64,000 nucleotides of DNA from the NCBI RefSeq assembly GCF_008728515.1, contig NW_022161977.1, positions 62,001 through 126,000 of the forward strand. The letters run 5' to 3'. The notes under the pieces were generated by a model. That model made no database searches. It was not told the origin of the DNA and was given only the letters and a program-made list of their open reading frames with translations. The position numbers and the translations under genes are program-made. Positions 36,864 to 51,400 of the stretch are shown piece after piece; position 1 is the stretch's first letter, and each line of letters starts with the position of its first letter. Source of the DNA: Papio anubis (taxonomy: Eukaryota > Chordata > Mammalia > Primates > Cercopithecidae).

Positions 36864-38302
36864 AGGTTGACTTCTGTTTCTGGAAGTCTGGCAGCTGGAT
36901 ACCCTGATGGACACTCCCACTATAAAGAACTAAAAATGCTGGATGAAATATATTTTAAAATCTGTCATGTATCAGTGAACTAGCAAGTAGGAAAACTCAC
37001 ACATAACCAAAAGCAAAGTGAAATCAGCTAAGCTGAGCTACAGAACCTGAGCTTTGTCCATGAACTTTGTTTTTCATGGACACAGAGATTGGAAGACAAG
37101 ACTTGGGGTCAATCTATAATGTAATAGGAGACCATGTCATTAAATCAGGGATCCTCATGTAAATTAGCATTTCCAGGGAAAGGAAAACTAGAGATTACCC
37201 TCAGGGTCTTAAAAGGAAAACTAATTCCCTTGAACTTTTGCACTCAGTGAATGGGGATAAAAATTTCTCTTGATAATTTGAGACCTCAAACTGGTCTTTA
37301 GAGACTGATATCACACTATGGATAATGTGAAAAATCTTACGCTAAGAATTTAATTATAAGTGATCTCATATTTGTATTGTCTTAAGGTGCCTGAAATAAG
37401 CAAACACAAATCTTCTTTGAGGAACATACTTCCATCACAGATCTCAAAGAATTATTAGGAATAAAGTTTTAAGAAATATTACTATAGTCTAAAATCATCT
37501 AACTGACAAGAAATAAGATACTATGAGAGTGAACCAACAAAGACAAAAGACAACAAAATCAGAATGGAAAAAATTGTAAATTGAAAATATCAAATTTAGA
37601 CAATAAAGTAAGTAGATATTCTATATGTAAAAAATAACATAACAAATAAAAAATATGAAAAAAAGTAAGAGGCTAGGTCAATGTGGTGGACTAAATACTC
37701 TGAAGGGCTCTCCCACTACAAAATAAAAAGTCCTCCATTAGCTGTAATTTTTATACATTACAGGCTTGCAGAAGATAAAGGAAATTCCCAAGCAAAAACA
37801 GTATCAAAAATATTAGTTAAAGTAACAGTAATAAGTGTTAAATACATGCATAATGCAGAGTGGTCATCAGTGCAACTGCCAGTTATTGAAAGACTAATCT
37901 TTGAGATAGCAGCAAGTTGCTGGAGCTGAATCTGAGTCATCAGGAAAATCAATGGAAAGGATCAAAGAAGTTCAAGGACAGAACTTTGTTGTTGTTAAAT
38001 GAAGCAAACATTAAATCTCTGAATGAAGCAATAATTAATTTTAGCTCCTATTGTTTAGCACAGATTCAAATCAACTAAGACTGGGCTCAAAATCAAAGAA
38101 TAGCAAGAACATATGAAAACATGATAGAAGGGTAATAGCTCATAACTCAGTGATCATCAAAAGTAGATCTTAGAGAGGCATATAATGTTTAATAAGTATG
38201 TATGATATATTTTAAAAAATAAACAGTGGAATAAAAATGACGAGTAAGCAATAGGGATTATCCCACATAATTAGGTAGATTTAAAAATTAATAGCTAGAA
38301 CA

Positions 38303-38719
38303 ATTGTGTTAGTCTGTTCTCTAATTGCTATAACAAAATAACTGAGACTAGGCAATTTATAAAGAAAGGAGGTTTAATTTAGCTCCTGGTTCTGCAGGCT
38401 GTATAGGAAGCATAGTGGCTTCTACTTGGCTCCTGGGGAGGCCTCAGGAAATTAACAATCATGGCAGAAGATGAAGCGATAGCAAGATGTCTCACATGGA
38501 GTAAGAAGGAGCAAGGAAGTGAGGGGAGAGGTGCTACACACTTTTAAACAACCAGATCTCAGGATAACTCACTATCACAAGAACAGCACCTAGGGGATGG
38601 TGCTAACCCATTCATGAGAACACCACTTCTATAAGCCAGTCACCTGCCACCAGGCCCCAACACTGGGGATTACAATTCAACATGAGATTTGGGTAGGAAC
38701 ACAGACCCAAACCATATCA
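38303..38719 (-). mobile_element. Solo MST-type LTR (ERVL-MaLR)
   Basis: Antisense LTR from 'tgtgttagtctgttctctaattgctataac' to 'gggtaggaacacagacccaaaccatatca'. No internal region attached. Same orientation as the two complete MaLR elements on either side. Confidence 0.88.
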
Positions 38720-39824
38720 ACAGTATATAATCATTATTTTTTTAAGTGTAATGGTTGGGGTTGAAAAGCACATTATCTACAGCTGAAGAGATAGTTAGAA
38801 GCAGTCGAACTGAAAAATGCAAAACTGACAGGGTATAGAAGCCAATAAAGAGAGATTAAGATATATGGAAGACAGAATGAAAAGGTCTAACATGAAGCTA
38901 ACTTCAGGTCCAGAAAGAAAGAATAGAGAAAATAAAGACACGTGTGGCTTTAATGGCTTATAGCTTTCCAGAACTGACAAAGGGTGTGAATTAATGATAC
39001 ATGAATCCCACTTACTACGATGAATTAATAAAGGGAAATCCACATCTAAAAACATTGTACTGAAACTGCAGAAAATCAAAAACATAGAGAAGATATAAAA
39101 AGAGTGAGAAATAAAACACAGTTTATCTAGAAAGGAAAGACAATTAGGCTGATACTATGCTTCTTACTATCAACAATGGAAACTAAAAAATAACAAAATA
39201 ATACATTCAAATTGCTGAGACAATGGCTATCAAGTCCTACTTTTGCACCCAGAAAATCATAATTTTTAAGAATAACGGACAAATAAATCCAGTACATGAT
39301 TTTTTTAAGTGTTTTTATGCAACACTCTTATGTTAAAGGATATCTAATGTATGTATTTTACTAGAAAAGGAAATTATCCCAGGAAGAACTTCTCAGATCT
39401 AAAAAAAAATGATAAGCAAATAAATTTATAAGCTTGTATATAAATCTCAAACACAAAATAACATATATATCGGGACAGTAATAAAGTGTGTTAGGGCCCT
39501 TGAATTACTTGGAGGAGGAGTTAAAGTACTAACTCCTGAGTTTGTTAGGTAAAGCATGCACAGAAACATTTTAATGTTAACCATGAAAAAGTAGTAATAG
39601 GCTATATAATTTCCACACTAGTAGAATGGAGAAAAAAAAGGACAGAAAAACAAACAAACAAAAATGACAACAAAACTCAATGATTAAAAAAAAAAAAAAA
39701 AAGAAAACAAAGGCCAGAAAATAAAAACAAAGATACTGGGAATAAATTAAAATAAGTGAATACTCATAATAAATACAAATGAATTGCAGATGTCATTTAA
39801 AAGAACCAGACTGCAGAATTTAAG

Positions 39825-39842
39825 TTAAAAAAAAAAAAAAAA
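39825..39842 (+). repeat. Poly(A) runs in old L1
   Basis: An A17-18 run here and a similar one at about 39685-39702, both inside the A-rich sense strand of the old L1. Confidence 0.8.
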
Positions 39843-41037
39843 CACTTTATGCTGCTTAAGAGAAGTACCAAGAACATAAGGACAAAAACATTTGGAAATG
39901 TAAACATTTAAAAAGATACCAGACAACTCTAAACAAAAAGCACAATAATATAATATTAACAGACAAAAAAGGCTTTTAAAATGCTTTTATGAGTTCAACA
40001 AATTACTACATAAAAGTAGGTGATTCAATTCTCTAGGAAGATATAATAACATTAACCCAATTCATATAATAAATAATTCTCAAATTATGCAAATAAATTT
40101 TGATGAAGGAAGAATGGACAAATACATCATTAAAATGGAAAGTTCCAATACAACTCTCTCAATTGAATAAACAACCAAAAAATAGTGAAGATTTTGAATA
40201 TTTGAAAAACACAGTAAGTTTGAATTATTGGATATAAGTTCTTATTTACATATCATTGATTAAAGAATATTTATACAAATTGTGGCATAAAGCAAGTATC
40301 AAAGAATTTGCATCATATAAACTATCTGCTCATACATCACAAATATCTTAAAAGTTAATTTTAAAATTCTTAAATTCTATGTTGGAATTCAAAATCACAC
40401 TTTTAAATAGCTTATGAATTAAAGAAGAAATTATAAATAAATCATAAATGTACAAGAATTAGACAAAAATGAAGATATGATATTGAAATTTATGAAATGC
40501 AAATAATCTATTACTTAGAAATTTGTAGACTTAAATGCTTACATTAGAAAAGTAGAAGTTGTTTTAGAACAAAAGATGAAATAAATTTGGGTGCTCTGTC
40601 TTTTGATAAAGGACAATTTAGGCCAAAAATGACAGAAAAAATAATGAAAGATTCTATTACAGAATTTATTAATTTTTATCTGTTGTACGTTATGGAAGAA
40701 TTGAGCCAAAGGCATTTAGGACATTTTCTATAGACACTAAAAAAAAAAGTCAAAAATCTCACAAATCTCAATTGAAATTAACAATCCATTATGTGTGTAT
40801 TAATATTAAAGGCAGTTGGCCATAAAACAATATAGATTTTATAAAGTATCAGGACTCACTTAACTGCATAAATATTGTTTGTCTCAAAGGAGTTATACCT
40901 AATATAAGGAACAATGAGATAGTGATTGCTTTCAAAAATAATGTGATGGGTTTCAGCTTCTGGAAATAGCTGAATACATCCCAACAAACCAAACTTCCTG
41001 CCAATAACAACTATAAATTCTGGGCAAAACATAATTT

Positions 41038-41390
41038 CAGTATCCATAAAAAAGAATGAGATCATGCCTTTTGTGGGAACATGGATGGAGCTGGAGGCTA
41101 TTATCCTCAGCAAACTAATGCAGAAACAGAAAACCAAATACCACATGTTCTCAGATATATGTGGGAGCTAAATGATTAGAACACAAGGACACATAGTGGG
41201 GAGCAACACACTGGGGTTTGCGGGAGGGCCTGGAGATGGGAGCAGGGAGAGGAGCAAAAAAAATAACTATTAGGTACTGAGATTAACACTTGCGTCACTA
41301 AATAATCTGTACAACAAACCCCCCTGAAATGAGTTTACCTATGTAACAAACCTTCACACATAACCTTGAACCTGAAATAAAAGTTTTCCA
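41038..41390 (+). mobile_element. L1 3' end, strongly 5'-truncated
   Basis: Plus-orientation ORF2 end and 3' UTR of a primate-type L1: 'gggaacatggatggagctggaggc', 'ataccacatgttctcag', 'gtgggagctaaatgatta', 'gtgtacaacaaac'-like and 'aacctgaaataaaag' at the end. About 350 bp of a 6-kb element, inserted into old L1 sequence that resumes at 41391. Confidence 0.88.
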
Positions 41391-41500
41391 AAAAACTTCC
41401 TGGAGGCACTGGAGAATGAACAAAAGAAGCAAGCAGATAATGGGTATGAGGAGGGGCAAATTGTTGGAAGAAGGAAATAGCATGAGCGAGTTTCCCTTTT
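41391..41500 (+). mobile_element. Old L1 continuing after the inserted L1 end
   Basis: 'cttcctggaggcactgg' and the following bases match the 5' region of old L1M elements and join logically to 40930-41036 on the other side of the insertion. Short and weak. Confidence 0.4.
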
Positions 41501-41689
41501 TAATAGAAATTTAGGAAACTGAGGGCAGGCCCTAGTCAGTTTAAATGGGGATATTAAAAAAATACACTGTCTTACCGACATGATGAACCAGGAATATGAT
41601 GCTTATAGCATAATATACAGAGAACACTCAAAGATTGCAGAATTCATGGATATTTTTAAAGGGAATATGTTGATGAAATAATTATTCAA

Positions 41690-42075
41690 AAGTAGCATTG
41701 ATTGTTGTGGACCTACCGAATATTAAGCATTGTGAAAAAATACCAAGTTAAATCTGGCACTGGTTCTACCCTCAAGTAGCTTATGGTAGATAATAGATTA
41801 CTGATCAGTCCTATCAATAAGGTACAGATTAAATTCTGTGAGCTTTCAGAGGAATAGATCAAACAAGGCTTGGATAGATGAAAATCTGAGATGTCCTAAA
41901 GGATGAAAAGTTTTGGATTTTGTAGAGAAAAGGGGAAGGGCATTGCAGGAGGAAGGACCAGCATAAGGAAAAGTTGAAGCAGTAAAAAGCAGCTGGGAGA
42001 CTGGGAATAGTAGGTAGTAAAATAGAATAGCTAGACTTGAAGATCAGTGAATGTTAGTAATAGGAAATTGTTTTG
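41690..42075 (-). mobile_element. L2 fragment
   Basis: Antisense: 'ggcactggttctaccctcaagtagctta' type block, then 'gggcattgcaggaggaaggaccagca' and following, parallel to the L2 ORF end. Confidence 0.5.
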
Positions 42076-43917
<1,842 letters not shown>

Positions 43918-44104
43918 TGACAGACTTTTAATGTCAATTACCTACCTGCCTCCTTGGATATCTCAATGTTACTCACATTTTGACAACATGAAACAAATAA
44001 ATACAATAGGAAACCATAGAGATCATGGTTCACATGTAAACAGAACACCACTTGAATCCCTTTTACTTGCTTTGTCCATGTGTCAGAACATATCATTAAT
44101 CAAT

Positions 44105-44265
44105 GTTAGTGAGTTCAACCTTAATTTAACATTTATTGAGTGCTGCAGTCCTGGGCACAGTTGCTAGCAGTAGAGATTCACCAATGAGTGAAACACAATT
44201 TCTACCCTAAATGAGCTTAACAGCAAGTGGAGAGTTATAAGACAGAGAGGTAACACTATAAAGGC
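44105..44265 (-). mobile_element. L2 3' end
   Basis: Antisense L2 tail: 'aacatttattgagtgctgcagtcctgggcac', 'aatgagtgaaacacaatttctaccctaaatgagctta'. Confidence 0.65.
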
Positions 44266-44269
44266 AGAG

Positions 44270-44360
44270 ACTTTGTTATTGTTAAGGTAGTTCACTGATC
44301 CATTCTCCAAACCTAGAATAATGTCTGGCACATACAAGGTGAATGAATGAATAAATGAGG
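44270..44360 (+). mobile_element. L2 3' end, opposite orientation
   Basis: Sense L2 end: 'aaacctagaataatgtctggcacatacaaggtgaatgaatgaa'. It lies directly after an antisense L2 fragment. Confidence 0.6.
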
Positions 44361-45267
44361 AAAGTACAGGAGGCTATGGCAGTGCATTGGAGAGGCAGTA
44401 GTGGACGGCTCACCACTGCTATACCTTCAGAATGTCACTCTGCCTGCTGGACTGGCCTTGCTATGTGTCCCTGAAACCATAGTCTCCTCACCTTGCACCA
44501 TATACTAGCATTCAGTATTTTTAGACACCTGCCCTGTCTGCTTTGCCCCTGAACACTAAGCATGACTATGCCTACCATGTTACTGAAGGTACAGTACCAA
44601 GATGACAAAGATTATCAGGGAAAATGTGATAAGTAAGTATCAGCTTGAAAACAAAAGGCAGCATGACACAATGGTTTCTACCACCTCTTCGTTATGTGCC
44701 AGGCTTGAGTCATAGCCAAAAGTTTCAGTACCAAAGAATTAGAACATTTCATCATGTCTACCTATGAGCTCTGTTTATCATTTTAGTACTTTTATTAATA
44801 TATTAATACCTGGGGTTGTATATTATAGAAGGGAACAATTTCCTTCCTGTATCCAAATTGCTTTGTGTCCTGCAAAATAGGAAGTATTGAGAAGAAAACC
44901 TCTGCTATTCCCTACACCACCTCACTTACTTTTTTCCATAGGAAGAAATCATGAATTCTTTAACTAAAGAGGTTGTTAAAGAAGAAGTATGAGTGCACAT
45001 AGCTCTACCCCTTTTTTTGGCTCTCTTTGGAGTCAGCTTGCCCCCAGGATGTACACATTCTTACTTCCTCAAGGGTGAAAGGTTACTCAGGCTAAGCAGG
45101 CTCTGTTCTTAAAGGAAAACATTGAGGTTTCTACCTTGTAACAATGTAGGTTGGTAACCTACCATAAAATCCTGTGAAGATTACTGAGAGCCCATTTGAA
45201 CCTCAGATGTAAGTTAGATTCTCCATTAAATTTTAGTGGGAATCGGTGGATGATTTGACCCTAAGTG
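44361..45267. other. Single-copy sequence
   Basis: No repeat or gene recognised. Confidence 0.4.
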
Positions 45268-45548
45268 ATGCAAACCCCCCAGATCTGAGACAGTTCTCAG
45301 TTAATTTAAAAAGTTTATTTTGCCAAGGTTGAGGATGCACACTTGTGACACAGTCTCAGGAGGTCCTGATGACATGTGGCCAGGGTGGTAGGGGTACAGC
45401 TTGGTTTTATACATTTTAGGGAGACATGAGACATCAATCAAAATATGTAAGATGTACATTGGTTCAGTCCAGAAATGGGACAACTCAAGGTGAAGGCGGG
45501 ACAACTCGAAGAGGGGAGGGGGCTTCCAGGTCATAGATATCTATCAGG
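45268..45548. repeat. LTR-like interspersed repeat (family not named)
   Basis: The stretch 'cagttctcagttaatttaaaaagtttattttgcc' through 'caggaggtcctgatgacatg', 'acagcttggttttatacattttagggagacatgagacatcaatc' and 'gggacaactcgaag' is a pattern I know from many places in primate genomes and that behaves as part of an LTR. I cannot name it reliably. It ends abruptly at the L1 boundary. Confidence 0.5.
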
Positions 45549-48110
45549 TCCACTTGATCATGAGCTGAGTTCAAGTCCTGAATATCCTTGCTAATTTTCT
45601 ATCTTGATGATCTGACTAATATTGGCACAACCTCCCACTATTATTGTGTGTGAGTCTAAGTCTCTTTGTAGGTCTCTAAGAACTTGTTTTATGAATATGA
45701 GGGTGCCTATATTGGATGCATATATATTTAGAATAGTTAGCTCTTCTTGTTGTTGAATTGATCCTTTTACCATTATGCAATGTCCTTCTTTGTCATTTTA
45801 ATCTTTGTTGGTTTAAAATCTGTTGTGTCAGAAACTAGGGCTGCAACTCCTGCTTATTTCTGCTTTCCATTTGCTTGGTAACTTTTCCTCCATCTCTTTA
45901 TTTTGAGCCTATGTATGTCTTGTCATGTGACATAGGTCTCTTGAATACAGCACACCAATGGGTCGTGACTCTATCCAGCTTTCCATTCTGTGTCTTTTAT
46001 TTGGGGCATTTAGCCCATTTTCCATTTATGATTAATATTGTTCTGTGTGAATTTGATCCTGTCATCATGATCCTGGCTGCTTATTTTGCAAACTTGTTGA
46101 CGTAGTTGTTTCATAGTGTCATTGGTTTTTGCACTTCAGTGTGTTTTTACAGTGTCTGGCAACAGTTTTTTCTTTCCATATTTAGTTGCTTCCTTCAGGA
46201 GCTCTTGCAAGGCAGGTCTGCTGATGACAAATTCTCTCAGCATTTGCTTGTCTGAAAAGGATTTTAATTATCCTTCAGGTATAAAGTTTAGTTTGACCAG
46301 ATATAAAATCCTGGGTTTGGAAATTCTTTTTTGTTAAAGAATGTTGAATATTGGCCCTCAATCTCTTCTGGCTTGTCAGGTTTCTGCTGGGAGGTCCACT
46401 GTTAGTCTGATGGGTTTCCCTTTGTAGGTGACCTGGCCTTTCTCTCTGGCTGCCCTTAACAGTTTTTCTTTCATTTCAACCTTGGAGGATCTGACAATTA
46501 TGTGGCTTGGGGTTGATCTTCTCATGCAGTATGTTACTGGGGTTCTATACATCTCCTGAAGTTTAATGTTGACCTGTCTTGTTAGGTTGGGGAAGTTCTC
46601 CTGGATGATATCCTGAAGTATGTTTTCCAATGTGATTCCCATCTCCTTGTCTCTTTCAGGTATCCCAATCAGCAGTAGGTTTGGTCTTTTTAGGTAATCC
46701 CATAGTTCTTGGAGGTTTCGTTGATTCCTTTTCATACTTTTTTCTCTAATCTTGTCTGCCAGTGTTATTTCAGCAAGATAGTCTTCAAGCTTGGAAATTC
46801 TTCCCTCCACTTGGTCTATTCAGCTATTGATACTTGTGGTTGTATTGTAAAGTTCTTGTGTTGTGTTTTTCAGCTAGATCAGGTCATTTATGTTCCTCTC
46901 TAAATCTGTCATTCTGGTTAACAGCTTCTTTAATGTTTTATCACATTCTTAGCTTCTTTGCATTGGGTTAGAACATGAACCTTTAGCTCAGCATAGTTCA
47001 TTATTATCTACCTTCTGAAGCCTACCTTTGTCAGTTCTTCCATCTTAGCCTCAGCCCAGTTATGTGCCCTTGCTGGAGAGGTGTGGCAATCATTTGGAGA
47101 AGAGACACTCATGCTTTTTTGAGTTTTCAGCATTTTTTATTGATTCTTTCTTATCTTCATGAGTTTATCTAGCTTAAATATTTGAGGCTGCTGACTTTTG
47201 GATTGGGTTTTTGTGGGGACTTTCTTATTGGTGCTGTTGTTGTTGCTTTCTGTTTGTTTTTCTTTTAATAGTCAGGCCTCTCTTCCATAGGGTTTCTGCA
47301 GTTTGCTGGGGGTCCGCTCCAGATCCTATTCACCTGGGTCCCTTCCACACCTGGAGGTGTCACCAGTGAAGGCTGCAGAACAGCAAAGATGACCACATGC
47401 CCGTTTTTGGGGGGATCTCAGTCCCAGAGGGACACTGATCTGATGTTAGCAGGAATGCCCCTGTATAAGATGGCTGGTGACTCCTGTTGGGGGATCTCAC
47501 CCTGTCAGGTGGCACGGGATCCAGGACTCACTTAACAAAAAACTCTAACTGCCCCTTTGCAGAAAGGGTGCACTGCATAGGGGGAATTCCACTTATCTGA
47601 ACTGCCCAGATTCATCAGAACCAGCAGGGGGAAAGCCTAAGTCTCCTGACCTGCAGAGACTGTGGCTGCCCTTTCCCCCAGGGCCTCAGTCCCAGGGAGA
47701 TCAGAGTTCTTTTCCTAAACCGCTGGCTGGAGTGCTGAAATTCCTGCAGGGAGGCCCCTTACAGTGAGGAGGGATGGGTCAGTGTCTGGCCTAAAGAGGC
47801 AATCTGGCCATGATCTGCCACAGCCACTGTGCTGCAGTGTGAGGAATTCCTCCTGATTCTGAACGAGCCAGCTTCCCTAGTACTAGCAGAAAAAAAAAAC
47901 GCAGACTGGAGCTGCAGTGATGGCTGTCGCCCCTCCCTCTGGGAGCTCAGTTATCTTAGGCAGCAGACAGCCACAATGATGGCTGCTGCCCCTCCTCTGG
48001 GAACTCTCTTAGGTAGTCCTCAGCCAAGTGGTCACTGAGAATCTGCACAGCTCTGTGCTTGGGACCCAAGGCCCTGGTGGCGTGGTTTCATGAGGGGGTG
48101 GGAGTCTTTG
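45549..48110 (-). mobile_element. Primate L1 retaining 5' UTR, ORF1 and ORF2 N-terminus only
   Basis: Antisense L1: ORF2 endonuclease start at the left (45549-46120), ORF1 (about 46150-47060), then a GC-rich 5' UTR to about 48110. The RT, C-terminal and 3' UTR parts are missing, which is the reverse of ordinary 5' truncation and implies a deletion or recombination at 45549. L1PA/L1PB age by similarity. Confidence 0.87.
46376..46810 (-). pseudogene. L1 ORF1p pseudogene fragment (coiled coil end, RRM, start of C-terminal domain)
   Basis: A 144-codon open frame that is clearly L1 ORF1p, the trimeric RNA chaperone of the L1 ribonucleoprotein. It reads from the distal coiled coil (Arg-Ile-Ser-Lys-Leu-Glu) through the RRM core (Leu-Leu-Ile-Gly-Ile-Pro-Glu) and Gln-Glu-Asn-Phe-Pro-Asn-Leu to a Lys-Gly-Lys-Pro-Ile-Arg-Leu-Thr motif. 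A TGA then closes it, where intact ORF1p continues for roughly 100 residues. The N-terminal third is in another frame further right. It is the best preserved transposon frame in the window but not functional. Confidence 0.9.
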
Positions 48111-48139
48111 ATCATAGCTGTTTCTAGTTGGCCATATTG

Positions 48140-48287
48140 GCCTTATTCAATTTTATAAATGTGGAAACTTCATGGAGTTTAGTGTCTTGCCCAAGTTCAT
48201 AAAGTTAGTAAGTGGCAAAGGTGAAATTCAAATCAGGCGGTTTGTTTTAGATTCTATGTCTTTAATCACTTTATTGTACTCTCTTCC
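48140..48287 (-). mobile_element. MIR fragment (with L2-like tail to about 48362)
   Basis: Antisense MIR core: 'ttttataaatgtggaaact', 'gtgtcttgcccaagttcataaagttagtaagtggc', 'gaaattcaaatcagg'. The following 48288-48362 may be an L2 end, less certain. Confidence 0.65.
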
Positions 48288-48451
48288 TGAAGCATTCATT
48301 TAGTTGGGGAAATGGAAAACAAATAAATAAAGAAATGAATATAGATTATAAAGTCAGGTGGTGGTACATCTTTAAAAAAAAGGAGAAATTTGCAGTGGGC
48401 AGTGGTGTTATTTTCTTATTACCTAGCCAGAGAATTCCTCTGTGAGGATTT

Positions 48452-48835
48452 TTATTGGTCCATTCTCACACTGCTATAAAGAACTACCTCAGACTGGGTA
48501 ATTTATGAATAAAAGAGGTTTAATTGACTCACAGTTCCACAGGCTGTATAGAAAGCATAGTTGGGAGGCCTTAGGAAACTTACTTACAATCATGGTGGAA
48601 GATGAAGGGAAAGCAAGCACATCTTACATGCTAGAGCAGGAGAGAGAAAAGGTGGGGGGGAGTTCTACACACTTTTAAACAACCAGATCTTGTGAGAATG
48701 TACTCATTATCACGAGACTACAAGTAGGAAATCCACCACCATGATACAATCACCTCCCACAAGACACTTCCTCCAACACTGAGGTTTACAATTCAACATG
48801 AGATTTGGATGGGGACACAAAGCCTATCCATATCA
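48452..48835 (-). repeat. MST 3' LTR
   Basis: The left LTR (3' in element orientation), ending 'ctatccatatca'. Confidence 0.88.
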
Positions 48836-49379
48836 TTCTGCCCCTGGTCCCTCCCAAATCTCATGTTTTTCTCAAATTTCAAAACACAGTCATGCCTTTT
48901 CAGCAGTCTCTCAAAGTCTTAACTCATTCCAGCTTATATTGAAAGTCCAAGTCTAAAGTCTCACCTGAGACAAGGCAAGTCCCTTCCACCTATGAGCCTA
49001 TAAAATAAAAAACAAGTTAATTATTTCCAACATACAATGGAGGTATAGGCATTGGGTAAATGTTCACATTCCAAAAGAAATAAATTAGCCAAAATAAAAC
49101 GGCTACAGTTTCCATGCAAGTCCAAATCCAACAGGGCAGTAAATAAATCTTAAAGCTCCAAAATGATCTCCTTTGACTCCATTTCTCATATCCAGGGCAC
49201 ACTGATGCAAGAGGAGGGCTACCAAGGCATTGGGTAGCTCTGCCCCTGTGGCTCTGCAGTATATAGCTCCTGCAGCTGCTTTCACAGGCTGACATTGAGA
49301 GCCTGCAGCTTTTCTAGGTGCACAATGCAAGCTGTCAGTGGTTCTATCATTCTGGTGTCTGGAGACGGTGGCCCTCTTC

Positions 49380-49712
49380 TCACAGCTCCACTAGGCAGTG
49401 TCCCAGTGGGGACTCTGTGTGAGGGCTCCAACCCCACCTTCCCTCTCCACACTGCCCTAGTAGAGGTTCTCCATGAGGGCTCCGCCCCTGCAACAGACTT
49501 CTGCCTGAACATCCAGGTGTTTCCATACATCTTCTGCAATCTAGGCAGAGGATCCAAACCTCAACTCTTGCTTTCTGTGCACCCACAGGCCCAACACCAC
49601 AGAGAAGTTGCCAAGGCTTGAAGATTGCACCTGCTGAAGCAATGGCCCAAGCTGTATCTTGGTCCCTTTTAGCCATGGCTGAAACTGGAGCAGCTGGGAC
49701 ACAGAGCATCAT
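49380..49712 (-). other. Open frame in the MST internal region
   Basis: A 110-codon open frame in element orientation, at the position corresponding to the THE1 frame at 31663-32001. Similar at its beginning, then apparently shifted. Remnant only. Confidence 0.4.
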
Positions 49713-50454
49713 GTCTCAAGGCTGCACAGAGCAACAGGGCCCTGGGATAGCCCATAAAATCATTTTTTTCTTTCCTAGCCTCCAGGCCTGTGATGAGAGG
49801 GGCTGCTGTGAAGGTCTCTGAAATGCCCTTGAGGTGTTTTCCCCATTATCTTGGCTATTAACATTTGGCTCCTCTTTACTTATACAAATTTCTGCAGCCT
49901 TGAATTTCTCCCCAGAAAACGGGTTTTCTTTTCTACCACATGGTCAGCCTGCAAATTTTCCAAACCTTTATGCTCTGCTTCCCTTTTAAATATGTTCCAA
50001 TTTCATACCATCTCTTTGCAAATACATATGAGCATATGCTATTAGAAGCAGCCACATCAAATATTGAATGTTTTGCTGCCTAGAAACTTCTTCTGCAAGA
50101 TACCCTAAATCATCTCTCTCAAGTTCAAAATTCCACAGATCTCTAGAGCAGGCGCACAATGATGCCAGTCTCTTTGCTAAAGCATAGCAAAAGTAACCTT
50201 TACTTAGTTCCCAATAAGTTCCTCATTTCCATTTGAGACCATCTCAGCCTGTACTTTACTCTTTATACCACTATCAGCATTTTGGTCACAACCATTCAGC
50301 AAGTCTCTAGGAAGTTTCAAACTTTCCCACATTTTCCTGTCTTATTCTGAGCCCTCCAAACTGTTCCAACCTCTGCCCATTACTCAGTTCAAAAGTCATT
50401 TCCACATTTTCAGGTATTTTATAGCAATATCTCACTTCTCTGGTACCAATTTTC

Positions 50455-50832
50455 TGTATTAGTTTGCTCTCACATTGCTATAAAGTACTACCTGAGACTG
50501 GGTAATTTATGAAGAAAAGATGTTTATTTGACTCACAGTTCTACTGGCTGTCCAGGAACTATGGCTGGAAGGCCTCAGAAACCTTACACTTATGGCAGAA
50601 GGCAAAGGTGAAGCAAGCATGTCTTACCATAGGAGAGAGAGAGAGAGTAAAGGGGCAAGTGCTACACACTTTTAAACAACCAGATCTTGTGAGAACTCAC
50701 TGACTATCATGAGAACAGCAAGGGAGAAATTCAGTCCCATGATCCAATTATCTGCCACCAGGTCCCTTCCCCAGCATCGGGTATTACAATTCAACATGAG
50801 ATTTGAGTGGGGACACAAAGTCAAACCATATA
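50455..50832 (-). repeat. MST 5' LTR
   Basis: The right LTR (5' in element orientation), from 'tgtattagtttgctctc' to 'gtcaaaccata'. Contains a short (GA)n run at 50634-50647. Confidence 0.88.
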
Positions 50833-50879
50833 AGGAGCTATCATGTGAACAACAGCAACAACAAAAACACACCTGAATG

Positions 50880-51400
50880 AAGACAGAGAGCAAGCCACAC
50901 TTGCACATTAGTTTGGATCACATGTATAGACCCTGGAGTATCAGCACTATAGTGGTGTGAGAGAAAATGAGATTTCTGAGGCTGAGGCTGTAAAAAAGAG
51001 GAGATAAGAGGACCAAGAACCAAATCCTGGGAAACACTAATATTTAAGAATGATGAATAAAGATGACCAAGAAACAAAAAAGGAGGAATATCAGCAGAGA
51101 ATAATGGCTTGGCTAGTAACTCAAGAGAAGTGTTTCCCCCAAAATGAACTGAACATTGTCAAACATTAAAATGATATCACTAAACATAGCAAATGAACAA
51201 AATGCATTGATTTTCGCAATTAAGAGAGCTTGCTACGGGACAGAGTACTGTGAGGCAGTTTAAGATGAGAGAGAGAAGAGTATATATGTCTAAGGAAGGA
51301 AGGAGAAACTTGAAAGTAAACTTGAAAATGCAAGAAAGAAAATGATAGTGCAAGTTCTAAAAGATGCTAAAAGATGAACTGGAGATTAAGAACCCTGGTA
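50880..51400 (-). mobile_element. L2 fragment
   Basis: Antisense: 'agaggaccaagaaccaaatcctgggaaacactaatatttaag' is the clearest block and matches the L2 ORF in order. Diverged. Confidence 0.6.

Larger units (their letters stand above)
36864..41035 (+). mobile_element. Ancient L1 (L1ME/HAL1-like), mostly complete, interrupted
   Basis: Plus orientation. A 5' UTR-like region ('ggaagtctggcagctggat', about 36880; 'aatcttctttgaggaacat', about 37410) is followed by ORF1-like sequence ('cattgtactgaaactgcag', about 39050; 'tatcaacaatggaaactaaa', about 39170) and ORF2-like sequence from about 39700 ('accagactgcagaatttaagtt', 'tatgctgcttaagagaagtacc'). The ORF1 part resembles HAL1 as well as L1ME; I cannot decide. 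Split by an MST LTR at 38303-38719. A second 5'-type segment at 40930-41036 may belong to another copy. Confidence 0.65.
48452..50832 (-). mobile_element. Complete MST-type MaLR element with both LTRs
   Basis: LTRs at 48452-48835 and 50455-50832 enclose about 1.6 kb of internal sequence whose order parallels the THE1 element at 30771. Minus orientation. A 'tggtacca' core next to the right LTR (50441-50448) marks the primer-binding region. A short flanking repeat (agga) may be the TSD. The LTRs carry the MST-type 'ttttaaacaaccagatctt' block that THE1 lacks. The internal region has no intact gene. Confidence 0.9.
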
